Origin: Elusimicrobiota bacterium
GTDB lineage: Bacteria > CG03 > SLGR01 > PWQF01
DNA: 11,124 nt
Direction: 5' to 3'
Assembly: GCA_003558145.1 (NCBI GenBank)
Contig: PWMP01000207.1
Coordinates: 1-11,124, forward strand
Shown here: positions 1 through 6,669 of the stretch, one piece after another
Numbering within the stretch: the stretch's first letter is position 1
Layout of the letters: every line of letters begins with the position of its first letter
The notes under the pieces: generated by a model
What the model was told of the DNA's origin: nothing
Databases searched by the model: none
Seen by the model: only the letters and a program-made list of their open reading frames with translations
Program-made: the position numbers and the translations under genes

Positions 1-21
1 ACTCATACACGATCAACTATT

Positions 22-309
22 ATGAGGATTAAATCGATGCATGCGAATATATTGAACACACCGGAAACAGAGCAATATTTTTCCGAGGCGGAAGCTCATA
101 TAAAAAATGAAGAATGGGTTGAGGCTCTCGGGAAACTGGAAAAAGTTTTAAATATTAATCCCGCATCCATAAAAGCTCTTATCTATTCCGGCAATATATA
201 TTTCAATCTTTCAAAACCGGAAAAGGCAGAAGAAAAGTACCAGATGGTCCTGAGTATAGATCCCCGTAATGAAACTGCAAGGAGAAATCTTGAAGCTGTC
301 ACAAACTAA
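22..309 (+). CDS. Small TPR-repeat protein
   Basis: A 95-residue protein made almost entirely of two tetratricopeptide repeats, about residues 18-49 and 50-83. They show the usual spacing of small and aromatic residues (A23, A35, P47; then Y55, G57, Y60, A69, Y73, P81). TPRs bind protein partners; no enzymatic residues are visible, nor any signal peptide or membrane segment, so a soluble cytoplasmic adaptor is the simplest reading. The start is uncertain. ATG at 22 forms an ATGA overlap with a stop codon (23-25) that could end an upstream gene, a junction style repeated elsewhere in this window. ATG at 37 has a GAGG motif at 24-27. The frame also stays open to the window edge, so the gene could begin further upstream. 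Its end overlaps the DUF5693 gene, suggesting co-expression. The specific function is unknown. Confidence 0.75.
   Translation: MRIKSMHANILNTPETEQYFSEAEAHIKNEEWVEALGKLEKVLNINPASIKALIYSGNIYFNLSKPEKAEEKYQMVLSIDPRNETARRNLEAVTN
279..284 (+). promoter_or_regulatory. Ribosome binding site AAGGAG deciding the start of the DUF5693 gene
   Basis: AAGGAG lies 5 bases before a TTG codon at 290, inside the end of the TPR gene. The in-frame ATG at 269 has no purine-rich motif ahead of it. Starting at TTG 290 gives a protein beginning with a few polar residues followed directly by a hydrophobic anchor, which suits a membrane protein better. Confidence 0.55.
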
Positions 310-1984
310 AGCCGGCATCATAGTTGTTTTGGCTGCCGTTATTCTTTCGCAGCCTTCCATTTACCGGAGAATAGCAACCGAAACGGCTAACAGGACAGTT
401 GAAATACTTTTGGATTCCCGTACGGAAGCTTTTAATGATAGCGCGGTCATCAGTGAATACACATTTGCGGAACTTGACGGGCTTGCACTTGCAACTCTCT
501 GCCGGCCCGGAATAAGACATCCCTTTGAAGAGAAAGCGCCCGGCTCCGTTGTAATTGTTTTTGAATGTGAAAAAATTTTCAAAGAGGCAGCTATAAGTGC
601 GGAATTAAAATTCGAAACTTCGAAAATAAAAACAAAAAAAACAGGAAACCTTTATTATATTCTTTTTGAAAATATCGATTGGAGTATAATCAGTAAAACG
701 GGTGCGGGCATTGTTGTTCCTGACTGGGCGGCAGGAAAAAGAAAATATATAAGGCCCGTTAACGACAGCCTGGTTAATACTGAGAGTATAGACAGAATAT
801 TTGAAAAAGGCAGTTATGAGGGAGTTGTCTTCAAGGGAGCAGAAGTTCTCGGGTATCCGGATTATATTGAACATGTAAATAGAAGGCTTAAAGAGAACGA
901 AATGCTTGTCTTTAATATAGAGTTTGCGCCTCAGAAAGGGATGAAACAGGTAGCTTTTGGACTGCATTCAGCGCTTCTACATTCCATTCCGGGGGATATA
1001 GAAGAAAGCGAATCCGTAAAAAGAGGTCTGCGCGCCATGAGGGAGAGAAGTGTCAGAGGTTTTTATTTCAGAAACCCTTCTCTTGCCGAATCGTTTAAAA
1101 CTGATATTGAAAAGCACCTTGTAGATACGGGCCGTCCGGAAGGAGCTTTGATAATAAAGAGTCCCTGGATTCTTCCGGTAGCGGCAGCATTGGCTCTGCT
1201 TTCCGGACTTTTTCTGCTGGCGGGATTTAATGCCGCAGCGGTTTTTTTTATATCCGTTTTACTTTTTACCGCGGCATTTATTTGGCCTTCCGGGATAAAG
1301 AACATTCTCATAATAATTACAGCTGCGGCTGTACCTCCGCTTTCCGTTAAAATTGCAGTGGATAGAAAAAAAAGGTTTTTAAACGTACTAATACTTATCG
1401 CCGCCTTTTCATTTCTTGGAGGTATTATTGTAGCTTCTGCAGGCTGGAGCGGGGAACTTTATACTAAGATAAGCCGTATAAGAGGCGTTAAACTGTCATT
1501 TCTTCTTCCTTTTGTCTTAGGCGCAGCAGTATTTTTATTTGAAGAAATTAAAACAATATTAAATAAAGAAATTAAATGGCTTCATTTAATTGCCGCCTCG
1601 GGTGTGGGTGTAATTTTAGGGGTTATGGTCTTCAGAACGGCGAACGTAAGTCCGCAGTTTGTTCTGGGAATGGAAATGTCCTTGAGAAATATCCTGGAAG
1701 ACCTTTTTGTTTTCAGGCCCAGATTTAAGGAATTCCTTATCGGGCATCCTATTCTTATAGCAGGTTTATATATGTACAGTAGAAATAGCAAGCCGGCTGT
1801 GTTATCAAAGTTGCTTTTAGTATTAGGTTTGATGGGGCCGGCATCCGTGATAAACTCTTTTATGCATATACATACTCCTGTTGCCGCTTCTATAATACGA
1901 TCCTTTTACGGTTGGGCCATAGGCATCGTGATTGGTGCGGTTGCGGTTTTATTTGTAAGAAAATGGCAGCAGCCCGAAAAATAG
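290..1984 (+). CDS. DUF5693 family multi-pass membrane protein
   Basis: About 564 residues from TTG 290; an alternative ATG at 269 would add seven. An N-terminal hydrophobic anchor (about residues 7-21) precedes a polar, probably extracytoplasmic domain to about residue 290. Eight or nine hydrophobic helices follow to the C-terminus. I recognise the DUF5693 family from the arginine-rich start after the anchor, the RPRFKEFLIGHP motif (about 476-487), the HxHTP motif (about 526-530) and the glycine-rich last helix. The biochemical role is not established. In known genomes the family is often next to csaB, as here, where the two genes overlap by 22 bases. A role in export or assembly of a pyruvylated wall polysaccharide is therefore an inference from context. 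The overlap with the TPR gene upstream suggests one transcript. Family membership is fairly sure; function is not. Confidence 0.8.
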   Translation: MKLSQTKAGIIVVLAAVILSQPSIYRRIATETANRTVEILLDSRTEAFNDSAVISEYTFAELDGLALATLCRPGIRHPFEEKAPGSVVIVFECEKIFKEAAISAELKFETSKIKTKKTGNLYYILFENIDWSIISKTGAGIVVPDWAAGKRKYIRPVNDSLVNTESIDRIFEKGSYEGVVFKGAEVLGYPDYIEHVNRRLKENEMLVFNIEFAPQKGMKQVAFGLHSALLHSIPGDIEESESVKRGLRAMRERSVRGFYFRNPSLAESFKTDIEKHLVDTGRPEGALIIKSPWILPVAAALALLSGLFLLAGFNAAAVFFISVLLFTAAFIWPSGIKNILIIITAAAVPPLSVKIAVDRKKRFLNVLILIAAFSFLGGIIVASAGWSGELYTKISRIRGVKLSFLLPFVLGAAVFLFEEIKTILNKEIKWLHLIAASGVGVILGVMVFRTANVSPQFVLGMEMSLRNILEDLFVFRPRFKEFLIGHPILIAGLYMYSRNSKPAVLSKLLLVLGLMGPASVINSFMHIHTPVAASIIRSFYGWAIGIVIGAVAVLFVRKWQQPEK

Positions 1985-2982
1985 TTTTAGGAGGGTATTA
2001 CGGCTATAATAACGCCGGTGATGAAATTATTCTCTGTCAGATTCTTGAGGGTATAGAAAAGTATTTTCCTTGTTCTGAGACTTATGTTCTTTCAAAAAAT
2101 GCAAAGCATTTTTCTAAAGGTTTTAAACGAATAAACAGGTACAATCCTTTTTCTGTAATCTACTGTATTTTAAATGCGGGTGTTCTGATTATGGGCGGCG
2201 GCGGCCTGCTCCAGGACAAATCCGGAAAAGCGACTATATATTATTATTTACTTTTAATGGCGGCGGCAAAAATTTTAGGAAAAAAACTGATAGTATTCAA
2301 TCAGGGAATAGGGCCCATAGATAAGTTTTTTAACAGGTTAATTACCGGGTATATTTTTTCAAAAACTGATCTTTTAATAGTACGGGATTCATTTTCAAAA
2401 AAACTGGCAGAAAAACTTACCCGCAATAATAAAAAAGTACTGCTTGGCGCTGATCCAGTTTTTAGTCTTAAAAAATCATCCGTCACCCCTAAAAACAGAA
2501 AAACAGAAATAGCCCTGGCATTGAGAACGTGGAGAGATTTCCCTGCAGAAAAAATGCTTAAAGATATTAATAAAGGACTTGCAGAACGCGGATATAGGGG
2601 CGTTTTTTTTAATATGCATCCTAAGTTCGACACAATAAAATCTGAAGAAGGTAAAATAATTGAATTCTCCGCGGGAAATAATTGTATGGATAGTTTTTCG
2701 AAATTTAAAGCCCTTATAGGAATGAGGCTTCACTCTCTTATGCTGGGTGCTGTTGCAGGCCTTCCTATGGTGGGAATAAATTATGATCCTAAAGTAAAAA
2801 ACTTCTGTTCATATATGGAGATACCTTGTTTTGATGCAGAGGAAATTTCTGTAGCCGGCTTACTTGACAGTCTGGAGCAGGAAATAACATATCCTAAGAA
2901 TTACAGCGAAAAGATAAGCAGGCTTCAATTGCGGCTTCAGGAAAGCTGGATGTGCCTAAAAGAATTTCTTGATAAGCCGTAA
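1963..2982 (+). CDS. csaB: Polysaccharide pyruvyl transferase CsaB
   Basis: A 339-residue cytosolic enzyme of the polysaccharide pyruvyl transferase family. CsaB transfers pyruvate from phosphoenolpyruvate to a sugar, forming the ketal on secondary wall polymers that SLH-domain proteins bind. Family motifs appear in order: GYYGYNNAGDE (11-21), GGGGLLQD (78-85), GQGIGP (114-118 region), VRD (140-142), GADPVF (162-167) and GMRLHSL (253-259) carrying the conserved histidine, then YDPKVK (274-279). The reading frame is open from 1912, but CsaB proteins begin just before the glycine-rich motif, so ATG 1963 is preferred; it lacks a strong ribosome binding site and is probably translationally coupled to the overlapping DUF5693 gene. 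Length matches the family. No SLH-domain protein is encoded here, so the anchoring role is inferred. Confidence 0.9.
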   Translation: MAAARKIVLGGYYGYNNAGDEIILCQILEGIEKYFPCSETYVLSKNAKHFSKGFKRINRYNPFSVIYCILNAGVLIMGGGGLLQDKSGKATIYYYLLLMAAAKILGKKLIVFNQGIGPIDKFFNRLITGYIFSKTDLLIVRDSFSKKLAEKLTRNNKKVLLGADPVFSLKKSSVTPKNRKTEIALALRTWRDFPAEKMLKDINKGLAERGYRGVFFNMHPKFDTIKSEEGKIIEFSAGNNCMDSFSKFKALIGMRLHSLMLGAVAGLPMVGINYDPKVKNFCSYMEIPCFDAEEISVAGLLDSLEQEITYPKNYSEKISRLQLRLQESWMCLKEFLDKP

Positions 2983-3003
2983 ATGGTATTCCCGTCGCGG
3001 TGT

Positions 3004-3033
3004 TTGACAATTAACAGAGCATTTCTATATAAT
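3004..3033 (+). promoter_or_regulatory. Sigma-70-type promoter for the ruvC operon
   Basis: A perfect -35 hexamer TTGACA (3004-3009) and a perfect -10 hexamer TATAAT (3028-3033), extended to TATATAAT, are separated by 18 bases. Transcription would start near 3039-3041, leaving a leader of about 65 bases before ruvC. It lies in the only sizeable intergenic gap. No LexA box of the E. coli (CTGT-N8-ACAG) or Bacillus (CGAAC-N4-GTTCG) type is visible around it, so SOS control is not supported by the sequence. Confidence 0.8.
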
Positions 3034-3051
3034 CAAAATGTTATGAAAAAA

Positions 3052-3094
3052 CGGCGTCTTTATACCGCTTGTATGCGATGTGGTGTATAAGCCG
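3052..3094 (+). promoter_or_regulatory. Possible leader hairpin next to the ruvC ribosome binding site
   Basis: CGGC (3052-3055) can pair with GCCG (3091-3094), and TTATAC (3060-3065) with GTATAA (3085-3090), with a 4-base bulge on the left side. Inside the loop CGC (3066-3068) can pair with GCG (3075-3077). The right arm ends at the first G of the GGGAG ribosome binding site (3094-3098), so folding could affect ruvC translation. There is no U-run, so it does not look like a terminator. The stem is short and could be chance. Confidence 0.3.
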
Positions 3095-3105
3095 GGAGAT
3101 TTAAA

Positions 3106-3603
3106 ATGAAAATTATGGGAATAGACCCCGGTTTGGCAAACACGGGATGGGGGCTTATAGAATCGGTTTCCGGACATTCCGCCGAACTTGTTGATTGCGG
3201 ATGCCTGAGTACGTCTCCGGAGATATCCTTTTCCGAAAGATTAAATCTACTTTATAAAAAATCGCTTGAACTTTCGGAAAAATTCAGCCCGGATGAAATT
3301 GCAGTAGAAAAACTTTTCTTTGCAAAAAACACAAAAACGGCAATGCAGGTAGCACATGCAAGGGGGGTAATTATACTCGCTTTTCACCACAGCCAAAAGA
3401 ATATAGATGAGTATACTCCGCTGGAAATTAAACAGGCCGTTGTGGGGTATGGCAGGGCAGATAAAAACCAGGTGCAGTTTATGGTCAAGAATTTTCTTTC
3501 ACTGACGCAGCTCCCGGGCCCGGATCATGTTTCTGACGCTCTTGCTGCCGCACTGTGCCACCTGAACTGCAGGAAGATAAAAAGAATACTTGGGAAAAAA
3601 TAA
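3106..3603 (+). CDS. ruvC: Holliday junction resolvase RuvC
   Basis: A 165-residue endonuclease that makes paired nicks in four-way DNA junctions, completing recombinational repair with RuvAB. The RNase H-like fold is shown by the N-terminal MGIDPGLANTGW segment with catalytic D7, then E68 in the AVEKLFF strand, and H141 and D144 in the closing DHVSDALAAA motif. All four acidic/His positions match the E. coli set (D7, E66, H138, D141). The conserved loop around residues 75-88 (TKTAMQVAHARG) is present. Length is typical. ATG 3106 has GGGAG at 3094-3098 with 7 bases between. The gene is the first of the operon behind the promoter at 3004-3033, and ruvA starts 2 bases after its stop. No yebC gene precedes it, unlike in many bacteria. 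Confidence 0.97.
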   Translation: MKIMGIDPGLANTGWGLIESVSGHSAELVDCGCLSTSPEISFSERLNLLYKKSLELSEKFSPDEIAVEKLFFAKNTKTAMQVAHARGVIILAFHHSQKNIDEYTPLEIKQAVVGYGRADKNQVQFMVKNFLSLTQLPGPDHVSDALAAALCHLNCRKIKRILGKK

Positions 3604-3605
3604 CA

Positions 3606-4202
3606 ATGTACGTGTATATAAAAGGAATACTTAAAACTAAGGAAATGAGCAAGGCTATTGTTGAAAACTCCGGGATAGGATATGAAATAAATATAGGGGC
3701 GCTTACATACAACGACCTTCCTGACCCGCCGGAAGAAGTTATGCTGTATATTTATCATCATTTAAGAGAAGACACCGAGGAGCTTTACGGTTTTTCCTGT
3801 GAAGGCGAAAAAAAACTGTTTGAGCTTATACTGAGTGTTTCAAAAATCGGTCCGGGCAAGGCGCTTAATGTTATATCGCAGGTAACTCCGGGAGAATTTG
3901 CGTCAGCCATAAAAAATGAAGATATAAACAAGCTTGCATCAGTAAAAGGAATAGGAAAGAAAACAGCCGAACGTATGATAGTCGATTTAAAAGATAAACT
4001 TGCCGAACTGGGCCCGCTTGATTACAAATTCGCAGATACTAAAATAAACCGGGAAAAAATGGAGGAAGCTTTAATGGCTCTGCTGTCTTTGGGGTACAGG
4101 GAAGCTCAGGCCAGGGATATGCTGGGAGCGGTAAGCAGCAGAATCAAAGAGAGTGATACCGTAGAAAACATCATAAGTAAGATTTTTAAATATCATGGCT
4201 GA
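3606..4202 (+). CDS. ruvA: Holliday junction branch migration protein RuvA
   Basis: A 198-residue DNA-binding protein that forms tetramers on Holliday junctions and loads the RuvB motor. Domain I is an OB fold (about 1-62) with the REDTEELYGF stretch; E55 and D56 match the acidic pin residues of E. coli RuvA. Domain II holds two helix-hairpin-helix motifs, at about 78-91 (SKIGPGKALNVI) and 110-127 (ASVKGIGKKTAERMI). After an acidic/lysine linker, domain III (about 150-198, with ALMALLSLGY) is the RuvB-contacting part. The frame is open from 3555 inside ruvC, but RuvA proteins begin MYxYIKG, so ATG 3606 is clearly the start; a GGGA at 3592-3595 may serve as its binding site. It sits 2 bases after ruvC and overlaps ruvB by 8 bases. 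Confidence 0.97.
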   Translation: MYVYIKGILKTKEMSKAIVENSGIGYEINIGALTYNDLPDPPEEVMLYIYHHLREDTEELYGFSCEGEKKLFELILSVSKIGPGKALNVISQVTPGEFASAIKNEDINKLASVKGIGKKTAERMIVDLKDKLAELGPLDYKFADTKINREKMEEALMALLSLGYREAQARDMLGAVSSRIKESDTVENIISKIFKYHG

Positions 4203-5223
4203 AGAAAAAAACAAAAAAACAGCAATTAATAAAGATGATGACCGTCAGAAGAGCGCCGATATAAAGCTCAGGCCGCTTAATTTTAACGAGTTTATAGGGC
4301 AGCAAAAACTTAAAGACAAACTGATAATGTTCGTAGAGGCCGCCCAAAAGCGAAAAGAGCCTCTTGATCACTGTCTTTTTTATGGACCTCCGGGACTTGG
4401 CAAAACAACGCTCGCCCATATAATAGGAAAGCAGACTGGAGTACCGGTAAAAGAAACTTCCGGTCCGGCCCTTGAAAAACCGGGAGACCTTGCATCACTA
4501 CTTACTAACCTTCCTGAGAGAGGAGTATTTTTTATAGATGAGATACACCGGCTCAATAAGGTTGTGGAAGAAGCACTTTATCCTGCGATGCAGAGTTACC
4601 AGCTAGATATAATTGTGGGCGAAGGGCCTTCCGCCAGAAGTATTAAATTGAATCTTCCTGCATTTACTCTGGTAGGTGCTACCACAAAAGCTGGCAGCAT
4701 AACCGCTGCTATGAGGGAGCGGTTCGGAATACAGGAAAGACTGAGTTTTTATTCCGTGGAAGAACTTAAGCAGATAGTTTTGAGATCAGCGTATATCCTT
4801 GAGGTTGAAATAGAAGAAGAAGGCGCAGATGAAATAGCTTTCAGAAGCAGAGGCACCCCGAGGATAGCAAACAGTTATTTAAGAAGAGTCAGGGATTATG
4901 CCCAGGTAAAAGAAGGAGGAGTCATAACAAAAGAGGTTGCCTGCGGGGCGTTTAAGATGTTTGAGGTTGATGAAAAAGGTCTGGATCCCATGGATAGAAA
5001 AATTTTAAAGACAATTATTGAAAAATTTTCCGGAGGGCCGGTAGGACTGGGTTCCCTGGCTGTATCCGTAGGGGAAGATGAAGAAACAATTGCCGATGTT
5101 TATGAGCCTTTTCTTATTCAGCGCGGATTTCTTTCAAGGACATCTAAAGGAAGAAAAGCGACCCGGCTGGGATTTGAACATACGGGTTTAAAAATAAGCG
5201 GAAAAGATCAGGAACTGTTTTGA
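4195..5223 (+). CDS. ruvB: Holliday junction branch migration ATPase RuvB
   Basis: A 342-residue AAA+ motor whose hexamers pump DNA through the RuvA-bound junction. Seen in order: the RPLNFNEFIGQ entry motif (26-36), Walker A GPPGLGKTT (64-72), Walker B VFFIDEIHRL (111-120), GEGPSARSI (142-150), sensor 1 GATT (161-164), the arginine-finger segment around R174 (MRERFG), sensor 2 RGTPRIAN (219-226), and a C-terminal winged helix (about 258-332, with GGPVGL and EPFLIQRGF). Length matches the family. The first 25 residues are unusually charged (E, K and D). The segment before the arginine finger reads SITAAMRERFG, where most RuvB proteins have APLRxRFG. The start ATG lies within the last codons of ruvA, indicating translational coupling and matched expression. 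Confidence 0.97.
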   Translation: MAEEKNKKTAINKDDDRQKSADIKLRPLNFNEFIGQQKLKDKLIMFVEAAQKRKEPLDHCLFYGPPGLGKTTLAHIIGKQTGVPVKETSGPALEKPGDLASLLTNLPERGVFFIDEIHRLNKVVEEALYPAMQSYQLDIIVGEGPSARSIKLNLPAFTLVGATTKAGSITAAMRERFGIQERLSFYSVEELKQIVLRSAYILEVEIEEEGADEIAFRSRGTPRIANSYLRRVRDYAQVKEGGVITKEVACGAFKMFEVDEKGLDPMDRKILKTIIEKFSGGPVGLGSLAVSVGEDEETIADVYEPFLIQRGFLSRTSKGRKATRLGFEHTGLKISGKDQELF

Positions 5224-5224
5224 A

Positions 5225-6139
5225 GTGAAAGCCAAAAAGAAAAAAAGCGAGCCGTATCAGGCGAAAAACATATTATACAGAAACGAGGAAATAAATCCTT
5301 TCTACATGTCAAGGTATTCTTTAAACCCCTATCGCGGCTGTCTCGTAGGATGCAGATACTGTTATGTTCAGGAAAAGAAACATATTGATTCAACAGGTCT
5401 TGAAGAAGAGAAAGACCGGCAGGTACAGATCAAAATTAATGCTCCGTATCTTCTTAAGCGGCGCCTGGAGTCCGGACTGGAAATGGGGCTTATAGCACTG
5501 GGTGAATCCTGTGAACCCTACGGGGAAAATGAAAATGAATATTTTATAACAAGAAGGCTACTTGAAATTCTTCAGGATTATGCTTTTCCGCTGCATATAG
5601 TAACAAAGTCAGAGAGAGTGCTCAGGGACATTGAACTTTTTAAAAAAATAAATAGTAAAAGTTTTGTGTGCGTAACAATTTCCATCCCGGTTGTGTCGGG
5701 CGGGCTTGTTAAAAAACTTGAAGGCGATTCTCCGCCTGTTAAAACGCGCCTTAAAACAGTTAAAAAATTAAGACATCACGGTATTTCTGCAGGGGTTGCT
5801 GTATCTCCGGTTTTTCCGTATCTGACAGATGGCAGAGAAACAGAAAAAATTTTAAGAAGAGTGTCTGCGTCGGGTGCAGCGTATGCTTTGTTTGCGCCGC
5901 TTTCTATTAAGAATTACCAGAGGGAAATGTTTTTTTCCTGGTTAAAAGAAAAATTTCCAAGACTGCCTGACTCATACCAGAGACTTTATGGCGAAGGCGA
6001 GGAGCCCAGTTGTGAATACTGGGAAAAATTTATGCTTAAGACCAAGAGAAAAGCATTGGAACTAAATCTTAATATCGAATTGCCTTTTGAAGATGAGTTT
6101 GGGCATTTGCCATCCCAGGAATATTTAAAATTACAGTGA
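5225..6139 (+). CDS. Radical SAM protein of the SPL-like (COG1533) family
   Basis: A 304-residue cytosolic enzyme with the radical-SAM cluster motif CxxxCxxC at C39, C43 and C46 inside NPYRGCLVGCRYCYVQ, the arrangement used by spore-photoproduct-lyase-like proteins (COG1533). Such proteins bind a [4Fe-4S] cluster and cleave S-adenosylmethionine to a deoxyadenosyl radical. Further family traits are the ESCEPYGENE segment (94-103) followed by an arginine-rich helix, HIVTKSERVLRDIELF (124-139), and the later TISIP strand (151-155). The substrate is unknown; most members are not true spore photoproduct lyases. C96 sits near where SPL carries its hydrogen-donor cysteine, but the match is unproven. 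Start is GTG 5225, one base after the ruvB stop, with AGGA at 5210-5213. It shares a GTGA overlap with queH downstream, hinting at a tRNA- or DNA-related job. Family sure, role not. Confidence 0.88.
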   Translation: MKAKKKKSEPYQAKNILYRNEEINPFYMSRYSLNPYRGCLVGCRYCYVQEKKHIDSTGLEEEKDRQVQIKINAPYLLKRRLESGLEMGLIALGESCEPYGENENEYFITRRLLEILQDYAFPLHIVTKSERVLRDIELFKKINSKSFVCVTISIPVVSGGLVKKLEGDSPPVKTRLKTVKKLRHHGISAGVAVSPVFPYLTDGRETEKILRRVSASGAAYALFAPLSIKNYQREMFFSWLKEKFPRLPDSYQRLYGEGEEPSCEYWEKFMLKTKRKALELNLNIELPFEDEFGHLPSQEYLKLQ

Positions 6140-6669
6140 GCCGCAGAATACTTATTCACACATGCTGTGCTCCCTGCCTGTGCTATCCGGCAAAATATCT
6201 TAAGGAAAAAAACTTTGAACTATCTTTTTTCTGGTATAATCCGAATATACATGGCTGGAGGGAGTACAATAAAAGAATGATGACTTTGGGATACTATCTT
6301 GCAAAAAACGGGCCGGCGGATATAATTGAAGGGACTTATGACATTAAACGCTGGTTTGAAGAAGCGTCTTCAAAAGAGAAAAACGAAAGATGCCGCCTGT
6401 GCTACAGAATGCGGCTCAAAAAAACAGCACAAACGGCTGCGTTATCGGGAGTAGATATATTTACTACTACTTTGCTCTACAGTAAATTTCAGTATTTTGA
6501 TTATGTAGTTGAAGAAGGCCGGAAAGCTGCCGACGAAGCAGGTATTGATTTTTATGCTGAAGATTTCAGGCAGGGCTGGAAAGAGGGAATAACTCTTTCA
6601 AAAAATGACAATCTTTACAGGCAGGAGTACTGCGGGTGTGTTTATTCAGAACATGAAAGGTATAGTTAA
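6136..6669 (+). CDS. queH: Epoxyqueuosine reductase QueH
   Basis: A 177-residue protein of the QueH (former DUF208) family. QueH reduces epoxyqueuosine to queuosine in the tRNA wobble position, replacing the unrelated QueG, and uses a metal/iron-sulfur centre held by conserved cysteines. Visible here: HTCCAPC (8-14, with C10 and C11), FFWYNPNIH (31-39), NERCRLCYRMRL (83-94, with C86 and C89), FTTTLLYS (109-116), DFRQGWKEG (143-151) and LYRQEYCGC (160-168, with C166 and C168). The YSKFQ and GWKEG versions are typical of one subgroup. Start is GTG 6136, overlapping the previous stop as GTGA; no well-placed ribosome binding site is seen, so coupling is likely. The stop overlaps the smc start by one base. 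Queuosine genes (queA, tgt) beside ruvAB are common in bacteria, but queA and tgt are not in this window. Confidence 0.92.
   Translation: MSRRILIHTCCAPCLCYPAKYLKEKNFELSFFWYNPNIHGWREYNKRMMTLGYYLAKNGPADIIEGTYDIKRWFEEASSKEKNERCRLCYRMRLKKTAQTAALSGVDIFTTTLLYSKFQYFDYVVEEGRKAADEAGIDFYAEDFRQGWKEGITLSKNDNLYRQEYCGCVYSEHERYS

Noticed and set aside
1..25. C-terminal end of an upstream gene (frame ending at TGA 23-25)
   Set aside because: Only seven codons are visible, too few to support a gene call, though an ATGA overlap with the TPR gene would fit the style of this region.
1912..1962. Upstream extension of csaB
   Set aside because: The extra 17 residues lie inside the DUF5693 gene in another frame and do not resemble CsaB N-termini; the family begins near ATG 1963.
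2983..3003. Terminator after csaB
   Set aside because: No stable GC stem followed by a T-run is present, so readthrough into the ruvC promoter region cannot be excluded.
3000..3017. LexA-like operator over the -35 box (GTGT, 10 bases, ACAG; also TGTT, 8 bases, AACA)
   Set aside because: The spacing and outer bases do not match the E. coli LexA box, and the Bacillus-type motif is absent; four-base arms are expected by chance.
3555..3605. Upstream extension of ruvA
   Set aside because: It overlaps the end of ruvC, and RuvA proteins begin MYxYIKG, matching ATG 3606.
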